Shown here: piece after piece, positions 8,748 through 17,222 of the stretch
How the letters are laid out: every line of letters starts with the position of its first letter
How positions within the stretch are numbered: the stretch's first letter is position 1
From: Burkholderia sp.
GTDB lineage: Bacteria; Pseudomonadota; Gammaproteobacteria; Burkholderiales; Burkholderiaceae
Direction: 5' to 3'
DNA: 64,000 bases
NCBI GenBank assembly: GCA_031253835.1
Contig: JAIRVP010000076.1
Coordinates: forward strand, 1-64,000
Program-made: the position numbers and the translations under genes
Notes under the pieces: generated by a model
Databases searched by the model: none
Told to the model about the DNA's origin: nothing
What the model saw: the letters and a program-made list of their open reading frames with translations, nothing else

Positions 8748-8803
8748 TTATGGGCGAAACTTCGTCCGATTGCGCGACCGGGGCCGCGGCCGCGCGCGGC
8801 GGG

Positions 8804-9241
8804 CTACTGCGCGCTCCACTGGAACGCGGTTTTCGCGCCGCCCTTCGCGCCCACCGTGACGGCGCGCGCTTCATCATTGCCCTGGTACGTCGCATGCACC
8901 GTATAGCGCCCCGGCGGCACCTGCACGAGCATGTACGGCCCGCGTGCGTCGGTTTTCAGCACTTCGGCGCCCTTGCCGTCGACGATCAGCACATGGACGT
9001 CGGCCAGGAACTCGCCGCCCTTGCCGGTGAAGCGCAGCGCCAGCGGCCATTTCGACTCGTTGCGCTGGAACGCCGTCGATTCGTCCTGCCCGACACCGCC
9101 GGACACGAAGGTGACGTCGCCCTGCTGGCGCGCGGCGGGCAAGCCGTCCGACTGCGCGTACGCGCCGGTCGCACCGGCTGCGAGGCCGGCGGCCAACGCC
9201 ACGGCGACGGCAAATCGGGACACGTTGCGTAGATATTGCAT
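8804..9241 (-). CDS. Exported protein with a carboxypeptidase-regulatory-like (beta-sandwich) domain
   Basis: A 145-residue protein with a clear Sec signal peptide (about 1-29, ending GATGAYAQ). The mature part reads DARGPYMLVQVPPGRYTVHATYQG, the usual pattern of carboxypeptidase-regulatory-like or Ig-like domains that fold as beta-sandwiches. AAGGAG precedes the start at 9241. Periplasmic location is expected. It lies downstream of htrA on the same strand with a 103-bp gap, so it may share that transcript, and it ends in its own terminator. Function unknown. Confidence 0.75.
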   Translation of the reverse strand: MQYLRNVSRFAVAVALAAGLAAGATGAYAQSDGLPAARQQGDVTFVSGGVGQDESTAFQRNESKWPLALRFTGKGGEFLADVHVLIVDGKGAEVLKTDARGPYMLVQVPPGRYTVHATYQGNDEARAVTVGAKGGAKTAFQWSAQ

Positions 9242-9344
9242 GGCTCTCTCCTTGGGGTCGGAACACATACGGGGCGCTGCGTCACGCGGTCGAGCGGCGG
9301 CGGCGCCCGCCGCGGCCGGCCTGGCCGGCCGTCGGCCGTACCGG

Positions 9345-10829
9345 TTAGCTCAGGTCGACCGGCACGAAGATCTGGGCATTATCGCGCTGGATCAGAAGAG
9401 CAAGACTGTTGCCCGCTCCCTTGACCGCGTCGCGCAACTGCTCGGGGCTCGTGACCGGGCGGCCGTTGACCGCGAGGATCACGTCGCCGGGCTGGATGCC
9501 CGCGTTGGCGGCCGGCCCGCCGGCCTGCTGCACGATCAGCCCGTGCGACAGGTTGTCGGCACTGCGCTCCTGCGGCGACAGCGGACGCACCGCGACACCC
9601 AGGCGGCCCTGCTCGACCGGCCCGCCGTCGTTCGACGCGAGCTTCGCATCGGCCATCGCGCCGAGCGTCACGCTGAGCGACTTCTTCGACTTGTCGCGCC
9701 AGATCTGCAGGTCGGCCTTCGAGCCGGGCTTCAGGTTCGCGATCTGCGCGGGCAGCGACGTCGAATCGGCGACCGGCGAACCGTTGACCGACAGGATCAC
9801 GTCGCCCGGCTGCAGGCCGGCCTTCGCGGCCGGACCGTTCGAGTCGACCGAGCTGACGAGCGCGCCGTCCGGCTTCTGCAGCCCGAACGAACTCGCGAGC
9901 GTCTGGTTCAGCCCCTGCACCGCGACGCCGAGGCGGCCGCGGCTCACGTGGCCGGTCTTCACGAGCTCGTCCTTGACCTTGATCGCCTCGTTGATCGGGA
10001 TCGCGAACGACAGGCCCTGGAAGCCCCCCGTCTGCGAGTAGATCATCGAGTTGATGCCGATCACCTCGCCCTGCAGGTTGAACAGCGGGCCGCCCGAGTT
10101 GCCGGGGTTCACCGGCACGTCGGTCTGGATGAACGGCGTGTAGTTCTCGTCCGGCAGCGCGCGCGACTTCGCGCTGATGATGCCCGACGTGACCGTGTTG
10201 TCGAAGCCGTACGGCGAGCCGATCGCGACGACCCACTGGCCGACCTTGCTCTGCGCCGGATCGCCGATCTTCACGGTCGGCAGGCCGCTCGCGTCGATCT
10301 TCAGCACCGCGACGTCGGACTGCTTGTCGGCGCCGACGACCTTCGCCTTGTATTCGCGCTTGTCGGTCAGCTTGACCGTGACGACGTTCGCGCCGTCGAT
10401 CACGTGCGCATTGGTGAGGATGTATCCGTCGGAGCTGATGACGAACCCGGAACCGAGGCTCGCGCTCGGCTGGTCGTCCGGCTGCGCGTCGCCGCCCATG
10501 CCCGGCACCTGGCCGTAGAAATGCTTGAAGAACTGGTAGAACGGGTCGCTCGGGTCGATCGGCAACTGCGGCTGCTGCACGCGCCGCGACACCTGCTTCA
10601 CGACGTGCTTCGCGCTGATGTTCACGACCGCCGGGCCGTAGGTCTCGACGAGCCCGGAGAAATCGGGGATGCCGGTCTTCGCGGCCGCTTCGGCCGGCAT
10701 CAGTGCGGCAGCCTGCGCGGGCGTGATGATCTGCGGATCGGCGCGGCGGGTGCCGGCGAAATAGCCGGCTGACAGGGCGGCCGCCACGGCGACCGCGACG
10801 GCGCCGCGCGCAAGGAATCGGGTGTTCAT
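9345..10829 (-). CDS. htrA: Periplasmic serine protease HtrA/DegP (MucD-like)
   Basis: A 494-residue Do-family protease. An N-terminal signal or anchor (about 7-26) is followed by a trypsin-like domain whose catalytic triad is visible: His142 (TNAHV), Asp172 (SDVAVL) and Ser245 (GNSGGP). Two PDZ domains follow (about 285-375 and 400-490, each with a GDVIL motif). It degrades misfolded envelope proteins under heat, salt or oxidative stress. The start has GAGGAGG 7 bp upstream. Transcription follows the sensor kinase gene on the same strand with a 99-bp gap that contains four CTTAA half-sites. In Burkholderia cenocepacia an HtrA with this neighbourhood is known to be needed for stress survival and persistence in vivo. 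Confidence 0.96.
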   Translation of the reverse strand: MNTRFLARGAVAVAVAAALSAGYFAGTRRADPQIITPAQAAALMPAEAAAKTGIPDFSGLVETYGPAVVNISAKHVVKQVSRRVQQPQLPIDPSDPFYQFFKHFYGQVPGMGGDAQPDDQPSASLGSGFVISSDGYILTNAHVIDGANVVTVKLTDKREYKAKVVGADKQSDVAVLKIDASGLPTVKIGDPAQSKVGQWVVAIGSPYGFDNTVTSGIISAKSRALPDENYTPFIQTDVPVNPGNSGGPLFNLQGEVIGINSMIYSQTGGFQGLSFAIPINEAIKVKDELVKTGHVSRGRLGVAVQGLNQTLASSFGLQKPDGALVSSVDSNGPAAKAGLQPGDVILSVNGSPVADSTSLPAQIANLKPGSKADLQIWRDKSKKSLSVTLGAMADAKLASNDGGPVEQGRLGVAVRPLSPQERSADNLSHGLIVQQAGGPAANAGIQPGDVILAVNGRPVTSPEQLRDAVKGAGNSLALLIQRDNAQIFVPVDLS

Positions 10830-10872
10830 CGTAGGACCTCCTCTTTGTTAGGACGCAGCGTAACGACCCTGA

Positions 10873-10910
10873 CTTAAAGGAGGCTTAATCAGCCTTAAGC
10901 GGGGCTTAAG
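10873..10910. promoter_or_regulatory. Tandem PmrA/BasR-like boxes upstream of htrA
   Basis: Four half-sites read on the plus strand: CTTAAA (10873), CTTAAT (10884), CTTAAG (10894) and CTTAAG (10905). They are spaced 11, 10 and 11 bp apart, about one helical turn. The first and last pairs have the form YTTAAN-N5-YTTAAK, which matches the PmrA/BasR box. They lie 44-81 bp upstream of the htrA start, next to an OmpR-family regulator gene. Confidence 0.65.
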
Positions 10911-10928
10911 CGGCCGCCCGGCGGTGCT

Positions 10929-12275
10929 TCACACAGATTCGGACGGCTGCGGCGCCTCGGCCGGCATCTCGGCGTCGCGGAACACGATGCTGACGAGCAG
11001 CCCGCCCGCGGCCGCGTCGCCGAGCGACACCGTCGCGCCCTGCTGTGCCGCCACGCGCTTGACGATCGCGAGCCCGAGCCCGCTGCCCGACACGTCGGTG
11101 CGCGCCCGCGCGGAGCTGTCGCGGTAGAAGCGGTCGAACACGCGCTCGCGCTCGTCGGCCGGGATGCCGGGCCCGCTGTCGCCGATCTGGACGCACGCGC
11201 GGCCGGCCGCGTCGCGGGTCAGCGACACGTCGATGCGGCCGCCGTCCGGCGTGTACTTCACCGCGTTGTCGAGCAGGTTGCCGAACATCACGCGCAGCGC
11301 GCCGACGTCCGCGACGACGCTCGCCGCGCGCGTCTCCTCGAAGCCGAGATCGATGTCGTGCCGTTGTGCAAGCGGCGCATGCGCGGCCACGCACTCGGCG
11401 AGCAGCATCTGCAGGTCGACCGGTTCGCGCATCGTTGCGCCGTCCGGCTCGGCGCGTGCGAGCGCGAGCAATTGCTCGGTCAGGCGCGTCGCGCGCGACA
11501 CGCCGTCCTGGAGATCCGCGACCGCCTCGCGACGCGACGCGTCGTCCTTCGCGCGAGCGACGAGCTGCGCCTGGATCTGCACGGCCGCGAGCGGCGTGCG
11601 CAGCTCGTGCGCGGCGTCGGCGACGAAGGCCTTCTGCGTGTCGAGCGCGGCCGACAGCCGCGCGAGCAGCCCGTTCAGCGCGCGCACGAGCGGCTGCACC
11701 TCGAGCGGCAGGCGTGCGTCGGGCAACGGATCGAGCGCTTCCGGCCGGCGCGCCTCGACCGCGCGCGTCACGCGGCCGAGCGGCGCGAGCCCGCGCCCGA
11801 CGATCACCCACACGGCCGCCCCCAGGAACGGCAGCAGCACGATCAGCGGCCACAGCGTGCGCAGCGCGACGTTCGCCGCGAGCCGGTTGCGCACCGACAG
11901 CGGCTGCGCGAGCTGCACGACGTTGTCGCCGACGATCGCGCCGTACACGCGCCATTCGCCGCGATCGGTGCGCTCCGTCGAGAAGCCGAGCTCCGCGCGC
12001 GGCGCGATCGGCGCCCGCGGATGCGAGAAGTACATCAGCACGCCGTTGCGGTTCCAGATCTGGATCACGATGCCTTCATCGCCGTTGGTGCGCGAACCGA
12101 ACACCTGCGAGAACGGCTCCGACGGCAGCGCCGCGGCGATTTCCTGCAGCTGGTAGTCGAACAGCTCGTTCGCTTCCGCGAGCGCCTGCCGGTAGATGAG
12201 CCAGCCCGCGATGCCCACGCCCGCGACCACGATCGCGAGCAGCCAGATCAGCAATTGATGACGAATCGACCTCAC
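10929..12275 (-). CDS. Two-component sensor histidine kinase (HtrA-linked, QseC/PmrB type)
   Basis: A 448-residue membrane kinase. Order: TM1 (about 8-28), periplasmic sensor of about 110 residues, TM2 (about 141-159), HAMP, HisKA with phospho-acceptor His223 (FVADAAHELRTPLAAV), then an HATPase domain with N, G1 (GDSGPGIPADER) and G2 (SGLGLAIVKRV) boxes. The start is GTG, 3 bp after the stop of the response regulator, so the pair is tightly coupled. It should sense envelope conditions and phosphorylate the upstream regulator. htrA is the next gene on the strand. Confidence 0.93.
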   Translation of the reverse strand: MRSIRHQLLIWLLAIVVAGVGIAGWLIYRQALAEANELFDYQLQEIAAALPSEPFSQVFGSRTNGDEGIVIQIWNRNGVLMYFSHPRAPIAPRAELGFSTERTDRGEWRVYGAIVGDNVVQLAQPLSVRNRLAANVALRTLWPLIVLLPFLGAAVWVIVGRGLAPLGRVTRAVEARRPEALDPLPDARLPLEVQPLVRALNGLLARLSAALDTQKAFVADAAHELRTPLAAVQIQAQLVARAKDDASRREAVADLQDGVSRATRLTEQLLALARAEPDGATMREPVDLQMLLAECVAAHAPLAQRHDIDLGFEETRAASVVADVGALRVMFGNLLDNAVKYTPDGGRIDVSLTRDAAGRACVQIGDSGPGIPADERERVFDRFYRDSSARARTDVSGSGLGLAIVKRVAAQQGATVSLGDAAAGGLLVSIVFRDAEMPAEAPQPSESV

Positions 12276-12278
12276 GCG

Positions 12279-12953
12279 TCAGCTTTCCTTGACGACCATG
12301 TAGCCGAGCCCGCGCACGTTGCGGATCAGGTCCGAGCCGAGCTTCTTGCGCAGCGCATGGATGTAGACCTCGACCGTGTTGCTGCCGATCTCCTCGCCCC
12401 AGCCGTACATCTTCTCCTCGAGCTGGCTCTTCGACAGCACCGCGCCCGGCCGCGCGAGCAGCGCCTCGAGCAGCGCGAACTCGCGCGCGGACAGCGCGAC
12501 GGGCGCGCCGTCGAGCGTCACCTGGTGCGAGGCCGGGTCGAGCGTCAGCGCGCCGTGGCGGATCAGCGACTCGCTGCGCCCGGCCTGGCGGCGGATCAGC
12601 GCGCGCATCCGCGCACCCAGTTCATCGAGGTCGAACGGTTTGACGAGGTAGTCGTCCGCGCCCGCGTCGAGCCCCTTCACGCGGTCGGCGATCGCGTCGC
12701 GCGCGGTGACGATCAGCACGGGCAGCGACAGCCCGCGCGCGCGCAGCGTGCGCAGCACGTCGACGCCGTCGCGCTTCGGCAAACCGAGATCGAGCAGCAG
12801 CAGGTCGTACGTCTCGCCGCCGAGCGCCGTGAGCGCCGCGTCGCCGTCCTGCACCCAGTCGACCGCAAAGCCGTCCGAGCGCAGCGCCTTGCGCACGCCT
12901 TCGGCAATCATTCGATCATCTTCGACAAGCAGTATCCGCATCGGGACAGGCAT
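12279..12953 (-). CDS. OmpR-family response regulator (PmrA/QseB type)
   Basis: A 224-residue regulator with a receiver domain (acidic EDD at 11-13, phospho-acceptor Asp55 in LLLLDLGLPKRDG, switch Lys in VKPFDLDEL) and a C-terminal winged helix (about 130-220, VEVYIHALRKKLG then VRGLGYMVV). The second methionine (codon 5) is an alternative start; neither has a strong ribosome site. First gene of the regulator-kinase-htrA block. Its similarity to PmrA/QseB fits the CTTAA half-sites found upstream of htrA. Confidence 0.93.
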   Translation of the reverse strand: MPVPMRILLVEDDRMIAEGVRKALRSDGFAVDWVQDGDAALTALGGETYDLLLLDLGLPKRDGVDVLRTLRARGLSLPVLIVTARDAIADRVKGLDAGADDYLVKPFDLDELGARMRALIRRQAGRSESLIRHGALTLDPASHQVTLDGAPVALSAREFALLEALLARPGAVLSKSQLEEKMYGWGEEIGSNTVEVYIHALRKKLGSDLIRNVRGLGYMVVKES

Positions 12954-13128
12954 CCATGGGGCGAGTCAAACACGTCGACCATTGTAGCGCCGCGAATCGC
13001 ATGCGCGGCACCGTGCAATGCAACAGTAAGGCGGATTGCAAGGGGCCTGCGCGGACTTGTCTCTACAATGTGCGCTTCGGCGCCGCCGCGCGCCCTGCCC
13101 GAGCCCCTGCTTCTCCCCGTATTCGCCC

Positions 13129-14661
13129 ATGCCGATTTCCGATCTTTCCGTCCGGTTCGCCCCCCGCGCCCGCCTGTGCCTGCGCGCAGCCGCCGTCGTC
13201 GCCACCTGTACGGCCCTCGCGTTCGCGCCGTCCGCGCAGGCCCGCAAGAAATCCCACAAGGAAGCGCGCAAGACCGCCGTCGTGTCGCCCGCCGCGCGTG
13301 CGGCCGGCCTGCCGGCGTCCGTGCTCGTCGCGCTGCAGCGCGCGAAGGTGCCGGCCTCGGCGATGAGCGTCGTCGTCGAGCGCGTCGGCGATCCTGAACC
13401 GCTGATCGCGTGGAATGCGAGCCGGCCGATGCTGCCGGCCTCGACGATGAAGCTCGTGACGACATTCTCGGGCCTGTCGATCCTCGGCCCCGACTACCGC
13501 TGGCGAACGACTGCCTACACGGACGGCACGGTCGATCCCGACGGCACGCTGCAGGGCAACCTGTACATCAAGGGCACCGGCGATCCGAAGCTCGTGCCCG
13601 AGGAACTGATCGACCTCGTCGACAAGCTCCGCAAGGCCGGCGTCAAGCGCGTGGCCGGCGGCCTCGTGCTCGACAAGAGCTATTTCGCGACGTCGACGCG
13701 CGATCTGCCGTCGTTCGACGACGACGCCAGCGCGCCCTACAACGTCGGCCCCGATCCGCTGCTGTACGCGTTCAAGGCCGTGTCGTTCACGGTCACGCCG
13801 GGCGACGACGGCAAGGTGGCCGTCGACGTGCTGCCGCCGCTCGCGAACCTGTCGATCGACAACCAGCTCGTCGAAGGCTCGGGCTCGTGCAGCGCGGCCG
13901 CCGCGGCCGCGCGCCCGACGCTGTCGGCCGGCGGCGGGATCATGACGGCCTCGTTCGCGGGCGACTATCCGCTGCGCTGCGGCGCGCACACGACGAACCT
14001 CGCGATCCTCGATCACACGACGTTCTTCGCGCGCGGCTTCCTCGCGCTGTGGCAGCAGGACGGCGGCACGATCGCGGGGCCCGTGAGCGAGGGCAAGGTG
14101 CCGACCACCGCGCGGCCGCTCGCCGTGCATCACAGCCCGGTGCTCGGCAGCATCGTCTACGACATCAACAAGTTCAGCAACAACGTGATGGCGCGCAACC
14201 TGTTCCTGACGATCGGCGCGGTCGGCGGCAAGCCGCCCGCGACGCCCGAACAGTCGAGCCGCGTGATCCAGGCGTTCCTGCAGAAGAACGGCATCGCGAT
14301 GCCCGACCTCGTGCTCGAGAACGGCTCGGGCCTGTCGCGCGAGGAGCACGTGAGCGCGCTGTCGCTCGCCGCGCTGCTGCAGGCCGCGAACGCGAGCCCC
14401 GTCGCGCAGACCTTCGTCGATTCGCTGCCGATCGCCGGCATCGACGGCACGATGAAGAACCGCCTCACCAACGCCGGCGTGCTCGGCAACGCGCACATCA
14501 AGACCGGCACGCTGCGCGACGTGCGCGCGATCGCGGGCTATGTCGGCGGTGCCGACGGCCAGAGCTACATCGTCGTCAGCTTCATCAACAACGATCACGC
14601 GGAAGCCGCGCGCGCCGCGCACGACACGCTGCTCGAGTGGGTCTACGCGGGCGCACACTGA
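13129..14661 (+). CDS. dacB: D-alanyl-D-alanine carboxypeptidase/endopeptidase (PBP4, peptidase S13)
   Basis: A 510-residue protein with an arginine-rich N-terminal signal (about 1-38). All three penicillin-binding signatures are visible: Ser105-x-x-Lys108 (PASTMK), Ser350-Asn-Asn352 (KFSNN) and Lys458-Thr-Gly460 (IKTGTLRD). The large gap between the first and second motifs is the insertion typical of the S13/PBP4 family. It trims or cleaves peptidoglycan cross-links in the periplasm. The start at 13129 is the codon next to the signal; the 31 codons upstream in frame are not signal-like. Divergent from the response regulator gene across 175 bp. Confidence 0.94.
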   Translation: MPISDLSVRFAPRARLCLRAAAVVATCTALAFAPSAQARKKSHKEARKTAVVSPAARAAGLPASVLVALQRAKVPASAMSVVVERVGDPEPLIAWNASRPMLPASTMKLVTTFSGLSILGPDYRWRTTAYTDGTVDPDGTLQGNLYIKGTGDPKLVPEELIDLVDKLRKAGVKRVAGGLVLDKSYFATSTRDLPSFDDDASAPYNVGPDPLLYAFKAVSFTVTPGDDGKVAVDVLPPLANLSIDNQLVEGSGSCSAAAAAARPTLSAGGGIMTASFAGDYPLRCGAHTTNLAILDHTTFFARGFLALWQQDGGTIAGPVSEGKVPTTARPLAVHHSPVLGSIVYDINKFSNNVMARNLFLTIGAVGGKPPATPEQSSRVIQAFLQKNGIAMPDLVLENGSGLSREEHVSALSLAALLQAANASPVAQTFVDSLPIAGIDGTMKNRLTNAGVLGNAHIKTGTLRDVRAIAGYVGGADGQSYIVVSFINNDHAEAARAAHDTLLEWVYAGAH

Positions 14662-14991
14662 CGCTCCGCGCACCGCGCATCGGGTCGCCCCCGCGGGCGG
14701 CCCGTGCCGTTTTCAGCCGCCCCGCACACGGCATTTCGCACTGCCCGGTTTGAAACGCTCCCCACCGCCGGCGCGCGACGCGCCGCGCGCCAACCGCGCC
14801 CGTAAAACAGGGCCGTACCGCCCGGCCCCGTGCCGCGCGGCTTCCGTAGAAACCCTGTCCTCAGAGGGAACCCTCTACGCTACCCCCTCGCCTAGCGCGT
14901 GGCGATTGCGTAGGCTGTTGGCCTGACCGATACATACAACGGGCCACACGCCCGGCCTCATGGCTTGCAGGGGAAAGAAGGAGACACGCCC
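14662..14991. other. Intergenic region between dacB and the sterol-desaturase-family gene
   Basis: 330 bp with no supportable gene. One 14-bp dyad, AGAGGG-AA-CCCTCT (14863-14876), lies about 115 bp before the next start. AAGGAG at 14977-14982 is the ribosome site of the next gene. No clear terminator for dacB was seen. Confidence 0.5.
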
Positions 14992-15906
14992 ATGCGATTC
15001 GACGTCGAATTGCTTCTGCTCGCGCTGGCGCCCGTCTTCCTGCTCTGCATCGCATGGGAGGCCTGGCACCTCGCCCGCACTCGTGCACAGGATCATGTCT
15101 ATGCGTGGCGCGACACGCTGTGCAATGCGGCGCTCGCGCTGATGCACCAGGGCGCCGACAAGGTCGCGTGGCTGTTCGTGATCCCCGTCTACGCGTACTG
15201 CTACCAGCACTACCGCCTGTTCACGTGGCACGACAGCTGGCTGTCGTTCGCGGTGCTGTTCGTCGCGCAGGACTTCCTCTACTACGTGTTCCATCGCGCG
15301 AGCCATCGCGTGCGCTGGCTGTGGGCCGCGCATGTCGTGCACCACTCGTCCGAGCGGATGAATTTCTCGACCGCGTTCCGCCAGAGCCTGATGTACCCCG
15401 TCGCGGGCATGTGGGTGTTCTGGCTGCCGCTCGCGTTCGCCGGCTTTCCGCCGCAACAGGTCGTCGGCATCGTGCTGATCAACCTCGCGTTCCAGTTCTT
15501 CGTGCACACGCAGGCGATCGGCACGCTCGGCTGGCTCGAATACGTGCTGAACACGCCGTCGATCCACCGTGCGCACCACGCACGCAACGCACGCTACATC
15601 GACCGCAATTACGCAGGCGTCCTGGTGATCTGGGATCGCCTGTTCGGCAGCTATGTCGACGAAGCGCCCGACGACCCGCCGCAGTACGGGATCGTCGAGC
15701 GGCTCGGCTCGAACAACCCGCTCGTCGCGACGTTCCACGAGTGGGGGTCGATGGCGTCCGACGCGTTGCGCGTCGACGGATGGCGCAACAAGCTGCGCGC
15801 GATTTTCGGCCCGCCCGAATGGGCGAGCGCTTATCATGCGCAGATTGCCGAGGCCACGAACCAGGATCCGCGCACCGTGCCGCTGGCGGCTGCGCGTGAC
15901 CAATAA
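14992..15906 (+). CDS. Sterol desaturase / fatty acid hydroxylase superfamily membrane protein
   Basis: A 304-residue integral membrane protein with several transmembrane helices. It carries the di-iron histidine motifs of the superfamily: HRASH, then HVVHHSSE, and later HRAHHARN. These bind the non-haem iron pair used to oxidise lipid carbons. Bacterial members act on varied lipids, so the substrate is not predictable. AAGGAG precedes the start at 14992. It stands alone, 95 bp before the GDSL lipoprotein gene. Confidence 0.88.
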   Translation: MRFDVELLLLALAPVFLLCIAWEAWHLARTRAQDHVYAWRDTLCNAALALMHQGADKVAWLFVIPVYAYCYQHYRLFTWHDSWLSFAVLFVAQDFLYYVFHRASHRVRWLWAAHVVHHSSERMNFSTAFRQSLMYPVAGMWVFWLPLAFAGFPPQQVVGIVLINLAFQFFVHTQAIGTLGWLEYVLNTPSIHRAHHARNARYIDRNYAGVLVIWDRLFGSYVDEAPDDPPQYGIVERLGSNNPLVATFHEWGSMASDALRVDGWRNKLRAIFGPPEWASAYHAQIAEATNQDPRTVPLAAARDQ

Positions 15907-16001
15907 ACCGTTTCAGCCAACGGCCGCCGCGCAGCCCGGAACCGAGCAGGCACGCGGCAGATGAGAAACACATCAGGCCATATCTACGAGGAGATCGAAC
16001 G

Positions 16002-17141
16002 ATGCAGACACAACAACACGCACCTTCCCGCACCCGTCAGCGCTTGCTGCGCACCACGCAGGTCGCGATCGCCGGCGCCGCGCTCGCGCTGCTCGCCGCG
16101 TGCGGCGGCGGTGACGACAACAACAGCAACAGCGCGTCGAACACGCCGCCGTCGGGCGTGAAGATGCAGATCGTGTCGTTCGGCGACAGCCTGTCCGACG
16201 CGGGCACCTACTCGCAGATCAAGCTCGGCTTCGGCGGCGGCCGCTTCACGACCAACCCGGGCCAGGTGTGGACGCAGAACGTCGCGCAGTACTACGGCGA
16301 TACGCTGCAGCCCGCGAACCAGGGCGGCTTCGGCATTCCGCTGCAGGCCACCGGCGGCCTCGGCTACGCACAAGGCGGCTCGCGCGTGACGCTGCAGCCG
16401 GGCATCGGCCACGCAGACGCCAGCGTGCCGAACGCCGACTACGCGCAGGCCACGACGACGCCGATCGCCGACCAGGTCAAGCAGTACGTGTCGCAGCACG
16501 GCAGCTTCAACGCCGGCCAGATCGTGCTGATCAACGGCGGCGCGAACGACATCTTCTACCAGGCGCAGGTCGCGCAGGCGCAAGGCAACACGCCGGCCGC
16601 GCAGCTCGCCGCCGCGCAGGCGATCGGCCTGGCCGCGCAGCAACTCGGCGGGATCGTCCAGCAGATCGTCGCGGCGGGCGCGACGCACGTGTTCGTCGCG
16701 AACGTGCCGGACATCGGCGGCACGCCGCTCGCGCTGCAGGGCGGCACGCAGGCTGCGTTCACGCAACTGTCGGGCCTGTTCAACAAGACGCTCGTCGGCA
16801 CGCTCGCCGCGCTGAAGGTCGATCCGACGAAGTACGCGGTGGTCGACGTGTTCACGTGGCAGGACGGCGTCGCGGCCAACTTCCAGGCGAACGGTTTCAG
16901 CGTGTCGAACACCGACACCGCCTGCAACCTGAAGGCGATGGTCCAGGCCGCCACGCAGTATGGCGTCGCGAACGCAACCGCATTCGGCTCGTCGCTGTTC
17001 TGCTCGCCGCAGACCTACACGGTCGCGAACGCGGACCAGACCTACATGTTCGCCGACACGGTCCACCCGACGACGCGCCTGCATGCACTGTTCGCGCAGT
17101 ACGTCGAACAGCAGATCGCGAAGTCCGGCGTCGGCAAGTAA
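16002..17141 (+). CDS. SGNH/GDSL-family esterase lipoprotein
   Basis: A 379-residue exported enzyme. The signal ends in a lipobox (LALLAACGGG, Cys34), followed by a Ser/Asn linker. GDSL signatures are clear: block I SFGDSLSDAG, a block III-like GGANDIFY, and block V DTVHPTTRLHA with the Asp-His pair. Three dispersed cysteines in the C-terminal third could form disulfides. It should be an outer-membrane-anchored or periplasmic ester hydrolase. GGAG precedes the start, and a strong terminator follows 23 bp after the stop, so it is probably monocistronic or the end of a unit with the desaturase-family gene. Confidence 0.9.
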   Translation: MQTQQHAPSRTRQRLLRTTQVAIAGAALALLAACGGGDDNNSNSASNTPPSGVKMQIVSFGDSLSDAGTYSQIKLGFGGGRFTTNPGQVWTQNVAQYYGDTLQPANQGGFGIPLQATGGLGYAQGGSRVTLQPGIGHADASVPNADYAQATTTPIADQVKQYVSQHGSFNAGQIVLINGGANDIFYQAQVAQAQGNTPAAQLAAAQAIGLAAQQLGGIVQQIVAAGATHVFVANVPDIGGTPLALQGGTQAAFTQLSGLFNKTLVGTLAALKVDPTKYAVVDVFTWQDGVAANFQANGFSVSNTDTACNLKAMVQAATQYGVANATAFGSSLFCSPQTYTVANADQTYMFADTVHPTTRLHALFAQYVEQQIAKSGVGK

Positions 17142-17163
17142 GCCGCCGGCCACGCGCCCAAAC

Positions 17164-17200
17164 GAAAACGCCCGACCGGTTCGCCGGTCGGGCGTTTTTT
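17164..17200 (+). terminator. Rho-independent terminator of the GDSL lipoprotein gene
   Basis: A GC-rich stem (CGCCCGACCGG with CCGGTCGGGCG) around a TTCG tetraloop is followed by TTTTTT. It lies 23 bp past the stop. The A run on its 5' side suggests it may also work for the minus-strand tsaC transcript. Confidence 0.9.
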
Positions 17201-17222
17201 CATGCGTGACGCAAAACGGACG

